Positions 36,150-44,549 of a stretch of 64,000 nt of DNA are shown in pieces (position 1 is the first letter of the stretch; each line of letters begins with the position of its first letter). The notes beneath the pieces were generated by a model that was not told where the DNA came from, did not search any database, and saw only the letters and a program-made list of their open reading frames with translations. The DNA comes from Martelella sp. HB161492 (lineage in GTDB: Bacteria > Pseudomonadota > Alphaproteobacteria > Rhizobiales > Rhizobiaceae). A program made the position numbers and the translations under genes. Location of the stretch: NCBI RefSeq assembly GCF_013184775.1, contig NZ_JAATVV010000003.1, positions 124,001-188,000 on the forward strand, in the 5' to 3' direction.

Positions 36150-37399
36150 TCGGCAATCTCCGCAGTTTTCAATACGGCCCTGAGCAGAACATCGGCACCC
36201 GCCGCTGCCCATTCCTTGGAAATGTCTTCCGCCTCGTTGTGGGACAGACCGTCAACACAGGGACACATGACCATGGTGGTCGGCGCCAGCTTGGCTGCCC
36301 AGCAGGCATCATGACCCGCACCGGAGACGATGTCCATATGGCTGTAGCCGAGCTCAATGGCGGACTGGCGGACATTTTCGACAAGTTCAGGCGTGAAGGT
36401 GACCGGATCGAAATGCCCGACCGCCTCGACCGAACAGCCGACGCCGAGTTCTTCGCAGATGGCTGCGGCCTGCGTCTCGATCTTGGCGCGCATCGTGTCG
36501 AGCTTTTCCTGGTCGACCGTGCGGATATCGACCGTGAAGGTCACTTTGCCGGGCAGGACATTGCGAGAATTGGGCGAGAAGAACATCTGGCCGACGCCGC
36601 CAACGGCATTGGGCTGGCTTTCCATGGCCACCTTCTGCACCATTTCCAGAATGCGGGCCATGGCGAGCCCGGCATTGACGCGCATCGCCATCGGGGTCGA
36701 GCCGGTATGGGCTTCCTTGCCGGAAAGCGTGAATTCCAGCCACCAGAGACCCTGACAGTGGGTGACGACGCCGATCTGCTTGTCTTCGGCCTCGAGGATC
36801 GGACCCTGCTCGATGTGATATTCGAAATAGGCATGCATCTTGCGCGCGCCGACCTCTTCATCGCCGACCCAGCCGATCCGCTTCAGTTCGTCGCCATAGG
36901 TCAGGCCTTCGGGATCCTTGCGGCCATAGGCATAGTCGATTGTGTGAATGCCTGCGAACACACCGGAGGCCAGCATGGCAGGGGCAAAGCGCGCGCCTTC
37001 TTCGTTGGCCCAGTTTGTGACAACGATCGGATGCTTTGTCTTGATATCGAGGTCGTTCATGGTGCGCACCAGCTCAAGCGCCGAAAGCACGCCAAGCACA
37101 CCGTCATATTTGCCGCCGGTCGGCTGTGTGTCGAGATGGCTTCCGACATAGACAGGAAGCGCGTCGGGGTCGGTGCCGGGGCGGGTCATGAACATGGTGC
37201 CCATCTTGTCGACACCCATGGTGAGGCCCGCTTCCTCGCACCATGCCTGAAACAGCTTCCGGCCTTCAGCATCGGCGTCCGTCAGGGTCTGGCGATTGTT
37301 GCCGCCAGCAATGCCGGGGCCGATCTTCGCCATGTCCATCAGGGCGTCCCAAAGGCGGTCGCCATTGATCCGCATATTTTCACCAAGTGCTGCAACCAT
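36146..37399 (-). CDS. M20 Zn-dependent N-carbamoyl-amino acid hydrolase (beta-ureidopropionase / allantoate amidohydrolase type)
   Basis: 417 residues from the ATG at 37399, which has a GGGGAG ribosome site 7 bases upstream. Metal-binding motifs: GSHLDTQPTGGKYDG (about 81-95), NWANEEGARFAPAML (about 120), HIEQGPILE (about 194), and GAGHDACWAAKLAP (near 372). The family includes beta-ureidopropionase, L-carbamoylase and allantoate amidohydrolase. Next to dihydropyrimidinase the best guess is N-carbamoyl-beta-alanine hydrolysis, releasing ammonia and CO2. First gene of the operon, divergent from rutR-like. Confidence 0.9.
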   Translation of the reverse strand: MVAALGENMRINGDRLWDALMDMAKIGPGIAGGNNRQTLTDADAEGRKLFQAWCEEAGLTMGVDKMGTMFMTRPGTDPDALPVYVGSHLDTQPTGGKYDGVLGVLSALELVRTMNDLDIKTKHPIVVTNWANEEGARFAPAMLASGVFAGIHTIDYAYGRKDPEGLTYGDELKRIGWVGDEEVGARKMHAYFEYHIEQGPILEAEDKQIGVVTHCQGLWWLEFTLSGKEAHTGSTPMAMRVNAGLAMARILEMVQKVAMESQPNAVGGVGQMFFSPNSRNVLPGKVTFTVDIRTVDQEKLDTMRAKIETQAAAICEELGVGCSVEAVGHFDPVTFTPELVENVRQSAIELGYSHMDIVSGAGHDACWAAKLAPTTMVMCPCVDGLSHNEAEDISKEWAAAGADVLLRAVLKTAEIAE

Positions 37400-37521
37400 T
37401 ACGCTGCTCCCCAAATATCTGCTTTCGGCGCTTCTTATCAGCAGTTTGATCTGTCGTTTCTAGAAAATTCAAGTTGGCCGATGCTACGCCATTGCTATTC
37501 TTGCGAAAACCGGCAAGGATT

Positions 37522-37537
37522 TTGACCGGTTGGTAAA
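37522..37537. promoter_or_regulatory. RutR-box-like operator
   Basis: TTGACCGG-TTGGTAAA matches the RutR consensus TTGACCA-N2-TGGTCAA at 12 of 14 fixed positions. It lies in the divergent gap between the M20 hydrolase gene (start 37399) and the RutR-like gene (start 37674). RutR of E. coli is released by uracil and thymine. Site seen directly; function is inference from family. Confidence 0.6.
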
Positions 37538-37673
37538 CTTTACAACTTCCCCGCCGTCACTCAAGAGTGGAAAGTCAAATTCAGGCGACATTTTTATAAA
37601 AATTAGCCTAAAGATTGGGCGTGATTTGTTTTTGTGCACATTGGTGCGGGTAATTGGAAAGCGAGGCGAGGGC

Positions 37674-38324
37674 ATGACGACAGCGAGGGCGGCCAGAACA
37701 CAGCGGCGGACCCGGATACAGGAGGCCAAGGAGGAGGTGATTCTCGAGGCTGCGCTCGATGTCTTTTCTGCCAATGGATTCAAGGGTTCGACGGTGGATC
37801 AGATCGCCGAGGCGGCCGGCATGTCAAAACCGAATGTGCTTTACTATTTCCGCACCAAGGAGGCCATGTTCGCGACCCTGATCGAACAGGTTATGGAAGT
37901 CTGGCTGGCGCCGCTGCGTTTCTTTGACGCAGGTTCCGATCCCGAGAGCGAGATCCGGTCCTATATCCGCCGCAAGCTGGAAATGGCACGGGATTTTCCG
38001 CGGGAGAGCCGGCTCTTCGCCAATGAAGTGCTGCAGGGCGCGCCCAATGTCGAACCGATGCTGAAAGGCCCGCTGAAGGATCTTGTCGACGAGAAGGCCA
38101 AGGTTATCCGCGCCTGGCAGAAGGCCGGCAAGCTGCGGAAGGTCGATCCCTATCATCTGATCTTCTCGATCTGGGCGACGACTCAGCATTATGCTGATTT
38201 CGACGTGCAGATCCGTGCCGTGCTGGGGGATGGGCTATATGGCGAGGGCCGCTATGAGGATGCCGCCCGCTATCTCGAAACCCTGTTCGTCAAGGGGCTG
38301 GTGATTGACGGCCAGTCCGGCTGA
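37674..38324 (+). CDS. rutR: TetR-family regulator, RutR-like
   Basis: 216 residues. TetR HTH: VFSANGFKGSTVDQIAEAAGMSKPNVLYYFRTKEAMFATLIE (about 29-70). The C-terminal ligand domain (WLAPLRFFDAGSDPESEIRSYIRRKLEMARDFPRESRLFANEVLQGAP) matches the YcdC/RutR family, which binds uracil/thymine. Divergent from the pyrimidine operon with the operator-like palindrome between. The start at 37674 has a GAGGCGAG ribosome site; an in-frame upstream ATG at 37530 would overlap the operator. Confidence 0.85.
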   Translation: MTTARAARTQRRTRIQEAKEEVILEAALDVFSANGFKGSTVDQIAEAAGMSKPNVLYYFRTKEAMFATLIEQVMEVWLAPLRFFDAGSDPESEIRSYIRRKLEMARDFPRESRLFANEVLQGAPNVEPMLKGPLKDLVDEKAKVIRAWQKAGKLRKVDPYHLIFSIWATTQHYADFDVQIRAVLGDGLYGEGRYEDAARYLETLFVKGLVIDGQSG

Positions 38325-38379
38325 GCCGCGTTCAGGCGGTGAGGGCGCGGCCCGGTTGCGCCAGGCACCGAAGTGAAAA

Positions 38380-38401
38380 GGCCGGCGGAGCGATCCGCCG
38401 G
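38380..38401. repeat. 22-bp hairpin repeat, copy 1
   Basis: GGCCGGCGGAGCGATCCGCC plus two bases; identical to 38613-38634. Forms a 10-bp stem with a 4-nt loop, with AAAA before it; may terminate the rutR-like transcript. Confidence 0.7.
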
Positions 38402-38464
38402 ACCCAGACTGCCGATCAAATCGTTCAGATCGCCTGTTCGGGGTGGAATGGCCGCCGCCTCCGT

Positions 38465-38580
38465 CGTCATCCCCGTGCTTGTCACGGGGATCCAGATTCA
38501 TAAGGCATTGAATAGAAAAGTTCTTTCGCCGCGCAGACGTGCGTCGGCTGGATGCCTGTGGACCAAGCACAGGCATGACG
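38465..38580. repeat. Palindromic intergenic repeat (RPE type)
   Basis: Two hairpins (CATCCCCGTG / CACGGGGATC and GATGCCTGTG / CACAGGCATG) between terminal CGTCAT and ATGACG. This is a dispersed palindromic repeat well known in Rhizobiales and other alphaproteobacteria (CGTCATCC...GGATCCAG form). It lies between rutR-like and ctpA with the two 22-bp hairpin copies on either side. Confidence 0.75.
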
Positions 38581-38610
38581 TCAGAAAAAAGCGAGGATTG
38601 TCAGCAGCCA

Positions 38611-38638
38611 GAGGCCGGCGGAGCGATCCGCCGGCCTC
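38611..38638. terminator. Hairpin after ctpA (copy 2 of the 22-bp repeat)
   Basis: A perfect 12-bp stem GAGGCCGGCGGA / TCCGCCGGCCTC with the loop GCGA. It is 33 bases beyond the ctpA stop on the minus strand. No T tract on either strand, so termination is likely but not proven. Confidence 0.6.
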
Positions 38639-38670
38639 TCGTCAACATCAGATCACGGAGAGAAAAGGCC

Positions 38671-40083
38671 TCAGTTCGCCTTGTCGTCCGTCTTCGTATC
38701 ATCGGTCTTGCTGTCCGTTTCAGCAGCGGCCTGGGTCTGCTGCTCTTTGCTCTGCAGTTCCTGAACGGCCTTGTTGGGGTCGGCAGGGAAAGACGGGTCG
38801 GTCTTCTTGCCTTCCAGAAGGTCGAGCGCGAATTGCAGCTGGACATCATCCTTTGGATCCTGCGGCACATAGGCGACCGAGCCGGAACCGGCATCGGTCT
38901 CGTCCGCGCCCTGAATATGGCCGCGCAGGCTTGATTCGCCTTCCGGTACGACCAGATCCTTGATGTCGTCGGGAAGCTTCTGCTGAACGACGATATCGGG
39001 TTTGATGCCGGTTCCCTGGATCGACGTGCCAGACGGCGTGTAGTAGAGCGCCGTCGTCAGGCGCAGCGAGCCCTCATTGCCGAGCGGAACGATGGTCTGC
39101 ACCGAGCCCTTGCCGAAGCTGCGGGTGCCGACGAGTGTTGCACGCTTGAGGTCATGCAGGGCGCCGGCAACGATTTCCGACGCTGAAGCCGAGCCGCCAT
39201 TGATCAGCACGATCAGCGGCTTGCCGTTGGTCAGATCACCAGGGCCCGCATCGAAGCGGCGGGTTTCCTGCGGATTGCGCCCGCGGGTGGAAACCACCTC
39301 GCCACCGGTGAGGAAGGTATCGGAAACAGCGACGGCCTGGTTCAGGAAGCCGCCCGGATTGAGGCGCAGGTCGAGGATGTAGCCCTTCAGCTTGTCCTCC
39401 GGCACCTCGGACTGGATCTTCTCGATCGCGTCCTTCAGGTTTTCGTCAAGCTTCTCATTCATGAAGGTCGAGATGCGGATATAGCCGACATCGCCATTTT
39501 CGACGCGTGCCTTGACCGAATTCATCGGAATGACACCGCGAACGATCGTCATGTCGATCGGCTTGTCGACCCCGTCGCGCATGATGGTGACATCGATCGG
39601 CTGACCGACTTCGCCGCGCATCAGGTTAACGGCGTCGTTGAGCGACATGCCGCGCACGCTCTGGTGATCGATCTCGATGATCTTGTCGCCAGCCATGACA
39701 CCGGCCTTGGCCGCAGGTGTGTCATCGATCGGGGCGACAACCTTGACGACTTCGTCTTCCATCGTCACTTCAATGCCGAGGCCGCCGAACTCACCCTTGG
39801 ATTCGTCGCGCATTTCCTCCGATTCTTTGGCGGTCATGTAGCTCGAATGCGGGTCAAGACCGCTCAGCATGCCATTGATGGCATCTTCGATCATTTTCTG
39901 TTCGTCGGGCGGTGTCACATACTGGGCGCGCACGCGCTCGAACACGTCTCCAAACAGCGACATTTCCTTATATGTGGAATCGTCGCCCGCTGCGCGTGCT
40001 GGTATGTCGGCCGAGAAAATGACCCCCGTTACCGAAGCGCCAATTGCGACGCCAGCCAACAGAAGCGTAGCTCTACGTATCAT
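38671..40083 (-). CDS. ctpA: C-terminal processing peptidase CtpA (S41 family)
   Basis: 470 residues. Signal anchor (residues 1-31), a PDZ domain (GLGIEVTMEDEVVKVVAPIDDTPAAKAGV, about 90-170), and the S41 catalytic core with the Ser in NGGSASASEIVAG and Lys in GTRSFGKGSVQT (about residues 296-330). The C-terminus is Asp/Thr/Lys-rich. Cleaves C-terminal tails of periplasmic proteins. The start at 40083 (MIRRATLLL) is chosen by comparison with rhizobial CtpA; it overlaps the envC-like gene by 11 bases, so the genes are coupled. Confidence 0.92.
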   Translation of the reverse strand: MIRRATLLLAGVAIGASVTGVIFSADIPARAAGDDSTYKEMSLFGDVFERVRAQYVTPPDEQKMIEDAINGMLSGLDPHSSYMTAKESEEMRDESKGEFGGLGIEVTMEDEVVKVVAPIDDTPAAKAGVMAGDKIIEIDHQSVRGMSLNDAVNLMRGEVGQPIDVTIMRDGVDKPIDMTIVRGVIPMNSVKARVENGDVGYIRISTFMNEKLDENLKDAIEKIQSEVPEDKLKGYILDLRLNPGGFLNQAVAVSDTFLTGGEVVSTRGRNPQETRRFDAGPGDLTNGKPLIVLINGGSASASEIVAGALHDLKRATLVGTRSFGKGSVQTIVPLGNEGSLRLTTALYYTPSGTSIQGTGIKPDIVVQQKLPDDIKDLVVPEGESSLRGHIQGADETDAGSGSVAYVPQDPKDDVQLQFALDLLEGKKTDPSFPADPNKAVQELQSKEQQTQAAAETDSKTDDTKTDDKAN

Positions 40084-41485
40084 TGCGTGCCTTTCCATTT
40101 TTGTCTTCCGCCCACCAGGATTGCGAATCGACCGGTTTACCGTCGTGCCGGAACTCAATGTAGAGTGTCGGCTTCTCAGTTTCCAGCGCCAGCGTGGCAG
40201 CACTTGCCACCCGTGTTGCGCCCATAGCTGCCAGGGGTTCACCTGAGAAAATGAAGTCGCCTTGCCTTACCTTTAAACCATCCATGCCCGTCATGACGAT
40301 ATGGTAGCCGTCGCCGACATTGAGAATGACCATCTCACCATAGCTGCGAAAACGACCTGCATAGACCACAGTTCCATCGGCTGGTGCCGTAACCAGCGCA
40401 CCGGGCCGTGTTTCGACAGTTATACCTGTTGCCGTATGCCCGGTTCCATCCGGATCGCCGTATGAGCGGAGGATTTTGCCATCGACAGGCAGTGTGAGAC
40501 GACCTTTAAGATCAGAGAACGGATATGCGGGCGTAATACGGTTTTTATCGGGCGGAAGTGAGAGCGCCCGTTCGCGTGCGGCGTTTTTCTGTGCTTCCGT
40601 CATGTTTGACTGACGCGCTGCCTCTTCCTCCGCCAGCTTGGAAGCGTTGCGCGCAGACGTGATTTCCGTCTCCAGCGAAGCGATCAGGCTGTTGAGGTCG
40701 GTGGCTTTGGCGGCAAGCGCTTCCGCCTGGCTCTGCTCGGCAGCCAGCGTATCACTGTTCTGCTGGCGGGAGCGGTCGTTCTCCGCGATCAGAAGGTCCA
40801 TGCGCTTTTCTTCCTCGGCGATGGCATCGAGCGATTGTGCCAGGCCGTCACGCTCGCTGACCAGCTCGGTCTTGACCGATTGCAGCGCCTTCAGATCTGC
40901 CAGAACGCCGTCCAGCTTGTCGCGCAGCTCCGGCACGACGCCGTTCAGAAGGATTGCCGAACGCACAGAGGCAAGCGCATCGCCCGGTGAGACCAGAAGC
41001 GCCGGCGGCGGATCGCGCCCCATGCGCTGCAGCGCTGCCAGCACGTCGGCCAGCACGTCACGCTCACTGTTGAGCGCCTGATGCAGGGCATCTTCTTTCG
41101 TGGTGAGATCGGCAATCTTCTGCTCGCTGTTGCCGATCTTTTCCTCAAGAGCGCGGCGCCGGGCAGCCGAATCCACCAGCGCCTGCTTCAGGCTGGCATT
41201 GTCGCCGGCAAGCTTGTCGATCTCGGCCTGAAGCTGGCTCATCCGGCTGGATGAGAGGGTAATGTTCTGCTGCAGCTTGTCGAGTTCGACCTGTTTTGCA
41301 TCGCGCTCGCTGGAAAGCTGGTTCACCAGCGCCTCGGCGTCGCTGGTCTCGGTATTGGCCGTATTTTCGGCGAAGGCAGCACTCTGCGGCAGCAGCGGCA
41401 GACAGAGACATGACATCAGGGCGAGCGAAAGCACGCGCTGAAGCGCCGCCCTGCCCATCATAATGCCTGGCCATCTGTTGTTCAT
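40073..41485 (-). CDS. Murein hydrolase activator, EnvC-like (degenerate M23 domain)
   Basis: 470 residues. Signal region, then long coiled coils (about residues 40-310) and a C-terminal LytM/M23 fold (LPVDGKILRSYGDPDGTGHT to the VRQGDFIFSGEPLAAMG stretch). The H-x-x-x-D and H-x-H zinc ligands of active M23 peptidases are not clearly present, as in EnvC/NlpD activators, so it probably activates amidases at the division site. The start at 41485 (MNNRWPG) is an inference; two later Met are possible. Family role is known, this protein is not tested. Confidence 0.85.
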   Translation of the reverse strand: MNNRWPGIMMGRAALQRVLSLALMSCLCLPLLPQSAAFAENTANTETSDAEALVNQLSSERDAKQVELDKLQQNITLSSSRMSQLQAEIDKLAGDNASLKQALVDSAARRRALEEKIGNSEQKIADLTTKEDALHQALNSERDVLADVLAALQRMGRDPPPALLVSPGDALASVRSAILLNGVVPELRDKLDGVLADLKALQSVKTELVSERDGLAQSLDAIAEEEKRMDLLIAENDRSRQQNSDTLAAEQSQAEALAAKATDLNSLIASLETEITSARNASKLAEEEAARQSNMTEAQKNAARERALSLPPDKNRITPAYPFSDLKGRLTLPVDGKILRSYGDPDGTGHTATGITVETRPGALVTAPADGTVVYAGRFRSYGEMVILNVGDGYHIVMTGMDGLKVRQGDFIFSGEPLAAMGATRVASAATLALETEKPTLYIEFRHDGKPVDSQSWWAEDKNGKARNDT

Positions 41486-41584
41486 CGCCACTCTTCTGCC
41501 GGTTGTCGGGCTGAGCTTTGACGGATAGCGGTTAATGAAGAATAAACCAAGCCATTCCTGTCGTCTCAACAAAGTGTGAGAGTT

Positions 41585-42067
41585 TCAGGCGCGGTGATAG
41601 GGATGCCCCGCCATCAGGGTCACCGCCCGGTAGAGCTGTTCTGCCAGCAGGATGCGGACAATCTGATGCGGCCATGTCATCGCACCGAAATTGACCGTCA
41701 TATTGGCGCGGTCCCTCAGTGACGGATCGAGGCCATCGGCGCCGCCAATGGCGAAGATGATCTCACGCTTGCCGGCATCGCGGATTTTCCCGATTGCTTC
41801 GGCAAAGCTTTCGCTGTCATGCGACTTGCCATGTTCGTCCAGAAGGATCAGCACCGTGTCGGGCGCAAGGCTGCGCAGCAGGACGTCCGCTTCCTCGCGC
41901 TTGCGTGTGTCGGCATTGCTGGCCCGGCTCTCACTGACTTCATTGACGCGTGTGAATTCAATGCCGTGCGCGCGCCCCATCTTGGCAAGCCGGTCGAGAT
42001 AGCGTGCAACGAGCTCTTTTTCCGGGCCGGATTTCAGCCGCCCGACGGCGAATATACCGATCTGCAT
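41585..42067 (-). CDS. rlmH: 23S rRNA (pseudouridine1915-N3)-methyltransferase RlmH
   Basis: 160 residues, standard length for this SPOUT enzyme. Begins MQIGIFAVGRLKSGPEKELV, contains LLDEHGKSHDSESFAEAI, and ends with the knot motif FAIGGADGLDP...FGAMTWPHQIVRILLAEQLYRA, with the terminal YHRA typical of RlmH. It methylates helix 69 in 70S ribosomes. Confidence 0.95.
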   Translation of the reverse strand: MQIGIFAVGRLKSGPEKELVARYLDRLAKMGRAHGIEFTRVNEVSESRASNADTRKREEADVLLRSLAPDTVLILLDEHGKSHDSESFAEAIGKIRDAGKREIIFAIGGADGLDPSLRDRANMTVNFGAMTWPHQIVRILLAEQLYRAVTLMAGHPYHRA

Positions 42068-42386
42068 AACCTTCAGTCTTTTCCATTCCGGCTGCAACGC
42101 GACGCGATAGCCGGAGAAAACCGGTGTCGGCCGCCTCATGTCGCGCCCTGCCTTGGCACCAATGCCCTGGCGGCAAACGGTCGCCGGCTTTGCGCCCATG
42201 GCTGCTCTGCGCCGACAATGAGGCTGTTGCCCTGCCGGCGCCCGCAGCCCATAGGACCGTCAGGCCAGACGGTCCCGATGCATTGTTAACCTGAGCACAA
42301 CCGATCATGTCTGCCGGTCGCACAATGATGCGATGCAGTCACATGCCCATCGTCGCGCCGGGCGCTGGCGGCCTGGTGCATCGGCT

Positions 42387-42477
42387 CGAAAATCGGAATC
42401 GATTTTCGAAAAGAACGATGCGTAGATTCAACAAGCTAGAGCGTCCAGGTGCGTCCAAAAGGACGCACGGCGCTCTA
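42387..42477. repeat. Rhizobial palindromic element overlapping the rsfS stop
   Basis: Two stem-loops. The first is CGAAAATCG-GAAT-CGATTTTCG (42387-42408). The second (42437-42477) has outer arms TAGAGCG / CGCTCTA and inner arms GTGCGTCC-AAAA-GGACGCAC. The outer right arm contains the rsfS stop codon (TAG on minus). Similar elements recur in rhizobial genomes. They may act as a terminator for rsfS. Confidence 0.65.
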
Positions 42478-42888
42478 ATGCAGTCTGCCTTCGCCCATTT
42501 CCGGTGCCGACCACATCCGCTCGATATTGTAAAATTCGCGGACTTCGGGACGGAAGACGTGGACGATGATGTCACCGGTGTCGATCAGCACCCAGTCACC
42601 GGCATCTGCGCCTTCGACGCGTGCCGGACCAAGACCGGCATCCTTGATGTCGCGGACCAGATGGTCGCAGATCGCCACGACATGACGGTTCGACCGGCCC
42701 GAAACCACAACCATATGGTCGCCGAGCGCCGACTTGCCAGCAATGTCGATGGTGACAATATCTTCTGCTTTCGAATCCTCGAGGCTATCGAGGACGACGG
42801 AGAGAGCCGCGTTGGCGGACTGTGTGCCGCTGTTGGCGCTCTTCGGACCGGCTTTGTCAGCCTTGTCCTTGGCGTGCAATGTTGTCAG
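42475..42888 (-). CDS. rsfS: Ribosome silencing factor RsfS
   Basis: About 137 residues, Iojap/RsfS fold (VVLDSLEDSKAEDIVTIDI, VVVSGRSNRHVVAICDHLVRDIKD, DWVLIDTGDIIVHVFRPEVREFYNIERMW). Binds L14 to block subunit joining under nutrient limitation. Start uncertain: a CTG at 42888 behind an AAGGAAG site is preferred; a TTG at 42942 with a non-conserved leader is the alternative. Long gap (about 400 bases) to rlmH holds the palindromic element. Confidence 0.85.
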   Translation of the reverse strand: MTTLHAKDKADKAGPKSANSGTQSANAALSVVLDSLEDSKAEDIVTIDIAGKSALGDHMVVVSGRSNRHVVAICDHLVRDIKDAGLGPARVEGADAGDWVLIDTGDIIVHVFRPEVREFYNIERMWSAPEMGEGRLH

Positions 42889-43044
42889 GGGTCTTCCTTT
42901 CTTCAATGACCGGAACAAGCACGAAACACGACTCGTGTGCAAGGGTGAGCCGCGGAAATAGAATACCCGCCAAATGGCCTGTCTTGCAAGATGTGTGGCG
43001 CGATGCGCTGGTATCGGGGGCGCTTGGGCGCGGTTTCGGCCTTG

Positions 43045-43908
43045 TTAATCAAGCATAAATAACACTGCCGTGGCATCATCTGAGACCTTGAAGCGGGGAA
43101 ATCTCTTCCCGTCCGGGTCGACCGCCCGCTCGATGTCGCGCAGGGCGTTGATGAGTGGCAGCAGACCATGGGAGCGTGCTGCAGAGACAAGGCTGCCGGG
43201 ATCAAACAGATCATAGGCGTCGCACAAGGCGGCAAAGCCATCCGAGCAGACCAGCCCATAGGCAGGCAGCGTGAGCGTGATGTCGGTGCTCGCGATATGG
43301 TCGGCCGCATCCGGCACCAGGCCAAGGGTCCAGATCCGTCCGCCTTCGGTATTGTGTTTTTCCCGGCCCGCTCTCAGGCTTGCAAGGGTTTCGGGATCGC
43401 GGTTGAGCCTGCCGAGGCCAGCCAGCCCGCCGACCCGTTCAAGATGGGCTGCAGCCGAGGCGGTTTCCCGTTCGCGATTGTCTTCAAGGGCGCTTGCCTG
43501 GAAAATACGTCCGTCGGCATCAAGCAGGAACAGGCGGCAGTCGCCCAGCCCACGGGTGACCAGCTGTCCGTTTTCAATCCTCAGCATCTGAAAGGCGGCG
43601 GCCGGCCAGGCATGACGCGGCGTGATCTCGCCGTCTGCAGCAAGTGCGAATTGTTGTGCTGCCCGTTCATTCAGTGCCCGCACGGTATCGCTGAGCACTG
43701 TCCCATCGGCTTTTTCGAAAAACTCGGTCGCCAGATGGGCAAGCCATGCGGCGTCGCTGCCATGTCCAGCCATATATTGCCGGTCAGCCAGGCCCGTTGC
43801 GCCATCGATGACGAAGACACTGTCTTCCGTCCAGCCGCAGCTGTCATCATTGGTGCCGCCGGCCGTTCCAGGGTCGGTGATATGGTCGATAATCGTCAGG
43901 CGCGTCAT
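43045..43908 (-). CDS. PP2C-like serine/threonine phosphatase
   Basis: 287 residues. Retains PPM-family acidic motifs: DDSCGW...VFVIDGATGL (metal Asp near residue 36), then VTRGLGDCRLFLLD, GLVCSDGF and VSDDATAVLFML. The product is soluble, with no TM segment. Inserted between nadD (4-base overlap) and rsfS, where most rhizobial genomes have no such gene. Targets unknown. Confidence 0.75.
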   Translation of the reverse strand: MTRLTIIDHITDPGTAGGTNDDSCGWTEDSVFVIDGATGLADRQYMAGHGSDAAWLAHLATEFFEKADGTVLSDTVRALNERAAQQFALAADGEITPRHAWPAAAFQMLRIENGQLVTRGLGDCRLFLLDADGRIFQASALEDNRERETASAAAHLERVGGLAGLGRLNRDPETLASLRAGREKHNTEGGRIWTLGLVPDAADHIASTDITLTLPAYGLVCSDGFAALCDAYDLFDPGSLVSAARSHGLLPLINALRDIERAVDPDGKRFPRFKVSDDATAVLFMLD

Positions 43909-44546
43909 TCGGTATCCCGGCGGTCGTCTGCGCGGTTCTGGCCGATGCGCAGAGCGGTTGAACTCAATGGCGAACGCGGGCCGTGGATAAAGGTCCAGGC
44001 TGGCGGCTGTCTGAGGTGAAGCGTGGCGGCATTCCGCTCATGCACGCGGTAACGCGCGAAGGTGCGCGCTGTCTTTGATGACAGATGGGCCAGGCTTGAT
44101 CCGGGCCGGTCGATGACGGCCATCGGCACCATCCGGGCAATCGCCTTCCATTGCTGCCAGCGATGGAAATCGGCGAGATTATCGGCGCCCATGATCCAGA
44201 TGAAGTGCACACCTTGATGGCGGGCCTTGACGATACGGATGGTTTTGGCGGTGTAGCTGGTCGCTAGTCCCTTTTCCAGCGCCGTCACCTTGATGCGCGG
44301 ATCACGCGCAAGGCGGCGGCTCTCGGCAAGGCGTTCGGCAAGGGGCGCGCTGCCCGTCTTCAAGGGGTTGCCAGGGGTGACCATCCACCACAGCTGATCA
44401 AGGCCAAGGCGCTGGATGGCAAGCTTTGCCACCAGCAGATGCCCCTCATGCGGCGGGTTGAACGAACCGCCGAAAAGCCCGATCACCATGCCCCGTTCGC
44501 AATGGGGCATGGTCAGAAAACGGCGCTCGATCGTCGTTTCGCCCAC
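43905..44546 (-). CDS. nadD: Nicotinate-nucleotide adenylyltransferase NadD
   Basis: 213 residues. Adenylyltransferase motif GLFGGSFNPPHEGHLLVA (about 23-40), FIWIMGADNLADFHRW, and C-terminal SSTALR matching the ISSTxIR motif. NAD biosynthesis. GTG start at 44546 with AAGGGCGTAAGG; a later ATG (44510) is possible. Lies 3 bases after the proA stop on this strand. Confidence 0.94.
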   Translation of the reverse strand: MGETTIERRFLTMPHCERGMVIGLFGGSFNPPHEGHLLVAKLAIQRLGLDQLWWMVTPGNPLKTGSAPLAERLAESRRLARDPRIKVTALEKGLATSYTAKTIRIVKARHQGVHFIWIMGADNLADFHRWQQWKAIARMVPMAVIDRPGSSLAHLSSKTARTFARYRVHERNAATLHLRQPPAWTFIHGPRSPLSSTALRIGQNRADDRRDTE

Positions 44547-44549
44547 GCC

